From Clostridiales bacterium (GTDB lineage Bacteria > Bacillota > Clostridia > Oscillospirales > Acutalibacteraceae), in the NCBI GenBank assembly GCA_019416395.1, contig DXXH01000107.1, forward strand, positions 1-6,966: a DNA stretch of 6,966 nucleotides, in the 5' to 3' direction. The notes under the pieces are model-generated. The model ran no database searches. It was given only the letters and a program-made list of their open reading frames with translations, and was not told the origin of the DNA. Each line of letters starts with the position of its first letter. The stretch's first letter is position 1. Positions 4,298 through 6,966 of the stretch are shown here, piece by piece. A program made the translations under genes and the position numbers.

Positions 4298-5689
4298 TTA
4301 CCCCTTGTTTTGAATGTACTCGTCAATGGCGTGGGCAGCAGTTTTGCCAGCGCCCATGGCCAAAATCACCGTAGCAGCTCCCGTGACGGCGTCGCCACCG
4401 GCGTAAACACCTTGACGGCTGGTAAGGCCTGTGGACTCTTCCACAATAATTCCACCCCATTTTTGGGTGTCCAATCCTTCTGTGGTGGATTTGATCAGTG
4501 GGTTGGGGGAAGTGCCGATGGACATGATCACGCAGTCTACATCCAGGGTGAATTCCGACCCTGCAATCTCTACAGGACGGCGGCGGCCGGAAGCGTCCGG
4601 TTCGCCCAGCTCCATGCGGATGCATTCCATACCCGTCACGTTGCCCTTGTCGTCCCCAAGAATCTTGGTGGGATTGTTCAGCAGGTGGAAGACAATCCCT
4701 TCCTCTTTGGCGTGTTCCACTTCCTCGGCCCGGGCAGGAAGTTCCTTTTCCGAACGGCGGTAAACGATGAAGACTTCCTCGGCACCCAACCGCTTGGCGC
4801 ACCGGGCAGCGTCCATGGCCACGTTGCCGCCGCCCACTACCGCCACGCGTTTGGCGTGTTCGATGGGGGTGTCGCTGCCGGGCTGGTAAGCTTTCATCAG
4901 GTTGACCCGGGTAAGGAATTCGTTAGCCGAATAGACGCCCTTCAAATTCTCCCCGGGAATATTCATAAACCGGGGCAGACCGGCGCCGGAACCGATAAAC
5001 ACAGCCTCGTAGCCTTGTTCCAGCAGTTCGTCAATGGACAACACCCGGCCGATCACCATGTTGGTTTCCACTTTGACGCCCAATGCTTTCAGCGTATCGA
5101 TTTCCTTTTGGACGATGTCTTTAGGCAGGCGGAATTCGGGAATGCCATAGACCAATACGCCGCCGGCAGTGTGCAAAGCCTCAAATACGGTGACATCATA
5201 GCCGCGTTTGGCCAAGTCACCGGCGCAGGTCAGCCCAGAGGGGCCGGAACCGATTACTGCCACCCGATGGCCGTTGGGCGTGGGCTGGTGAGGAGCTTCG
5301 CACACATTCTTGTTGTGCCAGTCCGCCACAAAACGTTCCAGCCGGCCAATGCCTACCGGTTCCCCTTTGATTCCCCGGACGCATTTGGCTTCGCACTGGG
5401 TTTCCTGGGGGCATACCCGGCCGCATACAGCAGGAAGAGAACTCTGCTGGGTGATGACCTGGTAAGCGCCTTCGTAATCTTGTTCAGCAACTTTGGCGAT
5501 AAACTCCGGAATGGCAATGCCTACGGGGCAGCCGCTGACACAGGGTTTGTTTTTACAATGCAGGCAGCGCTGGGCTTCGTCCAGAGCCTGCTCTTCCGTG
5601 TAGCCCAAAGCTACCTCTAGAAAATTTTTATTCCGGACGTCCGGTGCCTGAGAGGGCATTTCATTTTTCTTCAAAGACATGTTGGGCAT
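4298..5689 (-). CDS. nfnB: NfnB: FeS/FAD subunit of NADH-dependent ferredoxin:NADP+ oxidoreductase (GltD-like)
   Basis: This 463-aa protein has the glutamate-synthase small-subunit fold. The N-terminal iron-sulfur domain has C42-x2-C45-x4-C50-x3-C54 and C89-x3-C93-x5-C99-x3-C103, for two [4Fe-4S] clusters. An FAD Rossmann motif GSGPSG is at 147-152. An NADP(H) Rossmann motif GGGNVA is at 286-291, with R311-R312 suited to the 2'-phosphate. The C-terminal FAD motif AGGDAVTGAA starts near 430. Paired with NfnA it forms the cytosolic flavin-based bifurcating complex that couples NADH and reduced ferredoxin to NADPH formation. Such proteins are often labelled glutamate synthase small subunit. The 1-nt spacing to nfnA and the absence of a large GltB subunit nearby favour NfnB. 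The frame is open further upstream, but ATG 5689 has GGAAGGAG 10 nt before it. A terminator at 4251-4285 ends the operon. Confidence 0.92.
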   Translation of the reverse strand: MPNMSLKKNEMPSQAPDVRNKNFLEVALGYTEEQALDEAQRCLHCKNKPCVSGCPVGIAIPEFIAKVAEQDYEGAYQVITQQSSLPAVCGRVCPQETQCEAKCVRGIKGEPVGIGRLERFVADWHNKNVCEAPHQPTPNGHRVAVIGSGPSGLTCAGDLAKRGYDVTVFEALHTAGGVLVYGIPEFRLPKDIVQKEIDTLKALGVKVETNMVIGRVLSIDELLEQGYEAVFIGSGAGLPRFMNIPGENLKGVYSANEFLTRVNLMKAYQPGSDTPIEHAKRVAVVGGGNVAMDAARCAKRLGAEEVFIVYRRSEKELPARAEEVEHAKEEGIVFHLLNNPTKILGDDKGNVTGMECIRMELGEPDASGRRRPVEIAGSEFTLDVDCVIMSIGTSPNPLIKSTTEGLDTQKWGGIIVEESTGLTSRQGVYAGGDAVTGAATVILAMGAGKTAAHAIDEYIQNKG

Positions 5690-5690
5690 G

Positions 5691-6533
5691 TTATTGGATC
5701 TCCTTCCGGAATAGGTTGCAGGTTTCCTCGTAAGCGTGCCGCTCAAAATCGCGGTACATGGTGCCACGGGCCATGGCTTCGTCAAAGTCCACTTCAAAGC
5801 CGTCAAAATCCGGACCGTCCACGCAGGCGAACTTAGTCTTCCCGCCCACAGTCAGGCGGCAGCCGCCGCACATACCGGTGCCGTCGATCATGATGGGGTT
5901 CATGCTCACAACGGTCTTGATGTTGAATTTCTTGGTCAGCTGGGTGACAAATTTCATCATCACCAAGGGACCGATAGCAATAACTTCGTCATAGGTTTCC
6001 CCGTCGTTGATCAGCTTTTCCAAAGCGTTGGTTACCAGGCCTTTTTCTCCATAGCTGCCGTCATCGGTCATCATAACCAGCTTATCGCTGACAGCGGAAA
6101 ATTCCTGCTCCAAGATCACCAGGTCTTTGTTGCGGAAACCCACAATGGAGTGAACCACAGCGCCTTGCTGGTGGAGTTTTTTTGCTACGGGGTAAGCGAT
6201 GGCGCAACCCACGCCGCCGCCGATAACAGCCACTTTCTTCAGGCCTTCCGTTTCAGATGGTCTGCCCAGGGGGCCTACAAAATCCTGTAGGGAATCGCCC
6301 TCGTTCAGGTGATTTAATTTTTCTGTGGTGGCGCCCACAATCTGGAAAATAATGGTCACAGTGCCACGTTCCCGGTCATAGTCCGCAACGGTCAGGGGAA
6401 TCCGTTCCCCTGTCTCGTCCACGCGTAGAATGATGAATTGCCCCGGCTCCGCTTTACGGGCGACAAGGGGGGCTTCAATCTCCATGCGTGTTACGGTGGG
6501 ATTGAGCACCTGTTTTTTTACGATCCGGTACAT
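5691..6533 (-). CDS. nfnA: NfnA: FAD/[2Fe-2S] subunit of NADH-dependent ferredoxin:NADP+ oxidoreductase
   Basis: This 280-aa protein is of the ferredoxin-NADP reductase/dihydroorotate dehydrogenase electron-transfer type. The FAD-binding barrel comes first, with R44-I-P-L-T48 and GPLG at 87-90. The nucleotide domain has VAVIGGGVGCAIAYP at 101-115. The C-terminal [2Fe-2S] site is C222-G-G-C225 plus C237, with D217 just before. From memory, NfnA structures show three Cys and one Asp binding this cluster, which fits the three cysteines here. The subunit takes electrons from NADH and links to ferredoxin and NADP+ chemistry in NfnB. It is first in the operon; its TAA is 1 nt before the nfnB ATG, so translation is probably coupled. 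The open frame extends to 6608, but AAAGGAG 8 nt before ATG 6533 fixes the start and gives the usual family length. Confidence 0.92.
   Translation of the reverse strand: MYRIVKKQVLNPTVTRMEIEAPLVARKAEPGQFIILRVDETGERIPLTVADYDRERGTVTIIFQIVGATTEKLNHLNEGDSLQDFVGPLGRPSETEGLKKVAVIGGGVGCAIAYPVAKKLHQQGAVVHSIVGFRNKDLVILEQEFSAVSDKLVMMTDDGSYGEKGLVTNALEKLINDGETYDEVIAIGPLVMMKFVTQLTKKFNIKTVVSMNPIMIDGTGMCGGCRLTVGGKTKFACVDGPDFDGFEVDFDEAMARGTMYRDFERHAYEETCNLFRKEIQ
5700..5707 (-). promoter_or_regulatory. Ribosome binding site of nfnB inside the nfnA end
   Basis: Minus strand GGAAGGAG within the last codons of nfnA, 10 nt before ATG 5689. It selects this ATG over the next Met four codons on and over upstream codons inside nfnA. 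Confidence 0.8.
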
Positions 6534-6541
6534 AGGCATTA

Positions 6542-6548
6542 CTCCTTT
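6542..6548 (-). promoter_or_regulatory. Ribosome binding site of nfnA
   Basis: Minus strand AAAGGAG, 8 nt before ATG 6533. The in-frame ATG two codons earlier is only 2 nt from the site and is rejected. Confidence 0.85.
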
Positions 6549-6554
6549 GTGGTG

Positions 6555-6591
6555 GGAATACCGCCAAATGGCATAGATGTGACGGCATTCC
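6555..6591 (-). promoter_or_regulatory. Stem-loop in the nfnAB 5' leader
   Basis: In the minus-strand transcript GGAATGCCG (6591-6583) pairs with CGGTATTCC (6563-6555). The stem is 9 bp with one G-U pair and a 19-nt loop. The 3' side ends 6 nt before the ribosome site. The one non-complementary DNA position is a valid G-U pair only in the minus-strand RNA, which hints at an RNA rather than a DNA element. No U-tract follows, so it is not a terminator. It matches no riboswitch I recognise. Confidence 0.45.
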
Positions 6592-6606
6592 TGCAAACTC
6601 TTTCTC

Positions 6607-6635
6607 ATTATAGAGGAAAATACCGGTTATTTCAA
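6607..6635 (-). promoter_or_regulatory. nfnAB operon promoter
   Basis: Minus strand TTGAAA (6635-6630), a 17-nt spacer, then perfect TATAAT (6612-6607). This is the closest to consensus of the promoters in this window. The predicted start is near 6600, leaving a leader of about 67 nt before nfnA. Confidence 0.82.
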
Positions 6636-6665
6636 CTTTTTTCTGAATTTCTTCCAAACCGGTTT
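6617..6665. promoter_or_regulatory. Two ACCGGT-centred palindromes upstream of nfnAB (candidate operators)
   Basis: AAACCGGTTT (6656-6665) is a perfect 10-bp palindrome. AAAATACCGGTTATTT (6617-6632) has the same ACCGGT core with A/T arms and lies across the spacer and -35 of the nfnAB promoter. Their centres are 36 bp apart. The placement would suit a repressor, but no regulator is identified. Confidence 0.4.
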
Positions 6666-6747
6666 TGCAAACCAAGGGCCGTTTCACACTCCTCTCTGGA
6701 AGGGGAAAAAACGTTCCCGGAAGAGCTGTAAAAGCCTTGGCCCATGA

Positions 6748-6966
6748 TTACAACTTGGCTAAAACACGCCCTTGGCATTCCAGCCTGTCATAAGGCCCGA
6801 TGGGAATGGGGGCGTACTTGGGATTAAAGGACAACAGCTGCCTGTGTCCCAGCTGTTTGATATACCCCTCACCGTTAAAGGCGAAGATCCCCACTTCGCC
6901 TTCCCGTAGAGAGCCATTGTCCAGCCTTTGGACGAACACAATGTCCCCGTCCTTGTAGGCTGGTTC
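6748..6966 (-). CDS. S24 family (LexA-like) peptidase-domain protein, C-terminal part
   Basis: The last 72 residues are visible; the gene enters from beyond the right edge. The frame begins EPAYKDGDIVFVQR and contains GEVGIFAFNGEGYIKQL. LLSFNPKYAPIPI and a closing CQGRVL follow. This is the C-terminal S24 peptidase fold of LexA, UmuD and phage-repressor-type proteins. The Lys in YIKQL matches the catalytic base. The catalytic Ser normally sits just before the EP of the SMEP-like motif, so it should lie about two residues outside the window. Such proteins usually carry an N-terminal helix-turn-helix and regulate transcription, with self-cleavage in some members. Whether that domain exists here cannot be seen. 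The gene is on the same strand as nfnAB, ending about 215 bp before the nfnA start. I saw no clear terminator between them, but nfnAB has its own promoter. Confidence 0.88.
   Translation of the reverse strand, partial: EPAYKDGDIVFVQRLDNGSLREGEVGIFAFNGEGYIKQLGHRQLLSFNPKYAPIPIGPYDRLECQGRVLAKL

Noticed and set aside
4223..5620. 465-codon open frame on the plus strand
   Set aside because: It is exactly antisense to nfnB, a clear FeS/FAD protein with all motifs. It begins inside the HAD stop/terminator region and has no ribosome site or domain. Long antisense frames are expected in GC-richer codons.
5690..5806. 39-residue N-terminal extension of NfnB
   Set aside because: It would overlap nfnA almost entirely out of frame. 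Family length and the ribosome site support ATG 5689.
5736..6290. 184-codon plus-strand open frame
   Set aside because: It is antisense to nfnA, is His/Ala-rich without motifs, and has no promoter or ribosome site.
6661..6747. Possible terminator of the S24 gene (CCAAGG/CCTTGG arms and GGGAA/TTCCC arms)
   Set aside because: The arms are short or separated by a loop of about 50-60 nt, with no U-tract placed after a stable stem.

Overview
The window looks like ordinary core chromosome from an anaerobic Gram-positive bacterium of the class Clostridia, probably Oscillospiraceae/Ruminococcaceae-like. This is inferred from purine-rich AGGAG-type ribosome sites before every gene, sigma-A-type promoters, strong U-tail hairpin terminators, smpB directly followed by ssrA, a DUF1540 Cys-rich protein, and an NfnAB-type electron-bifurcating transhydrogenase pair. 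No mobile element, CRISPR array, tRNA or rRNA is visible. Genes are closely packed and no gene-free stretch exceeds about 225 bp.

Left edge (1-755): the minus strand carries smpB (GTG start) and, 7 bp past its stop, the first ~55 nt of tmRNA (ssrA), which runs off the window. Both belong to trans-translation ribosome rescue. Going right, a plus-strand promoter region has two different 11-bp-period direct repeats, one placed like an OmpR/PhoB-family activator box. It drives a membrane-anchored protein built of four tandem PepSY modules (756-1856).

Middle (1857-4297): a shared hairpin terminator separates the PepSY gene from a convergent cytoplasmic beta-lactamase-fold serine hydrolase. Divergent from the hydrolase is a 107-aa protein with two DUF1540 Cys modules, with inverted repeats in its leader and its own terminator. 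Next comes a monocistronic Cof-type HAD phosphatase with an extended -10 promoter, ending at a 16-bp perfect bidirectional terminator.

Right (4298-6966): a minus-strand two-gene operon, nfnA then nfnB with 1 nt between them, encodes the two subunits of NADH-dependent reduced ferredoxin:NADP+ oxidoreductase. Its promoter is near-consensus. The leader can form a hairpin, and two ACCGGT-centred palindromes lie in and upstream of the promoter. At the right edge is the C-terminal part of a LexA-like S24 peptidase-domain protein, on the same strand and upstream of nfnA.

Five coding starts are set here by the ribosome site rather than the longest open frame: hydrolase, DUF1540 protein, HAD protein, nfnA and nfnB. 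I found no convincing new multi-gene system. The points most worth a second look are the PepSY-repeat gene with its promoter architecture and the unexplained palindromes and leader hairpin upstream of nfnAB.
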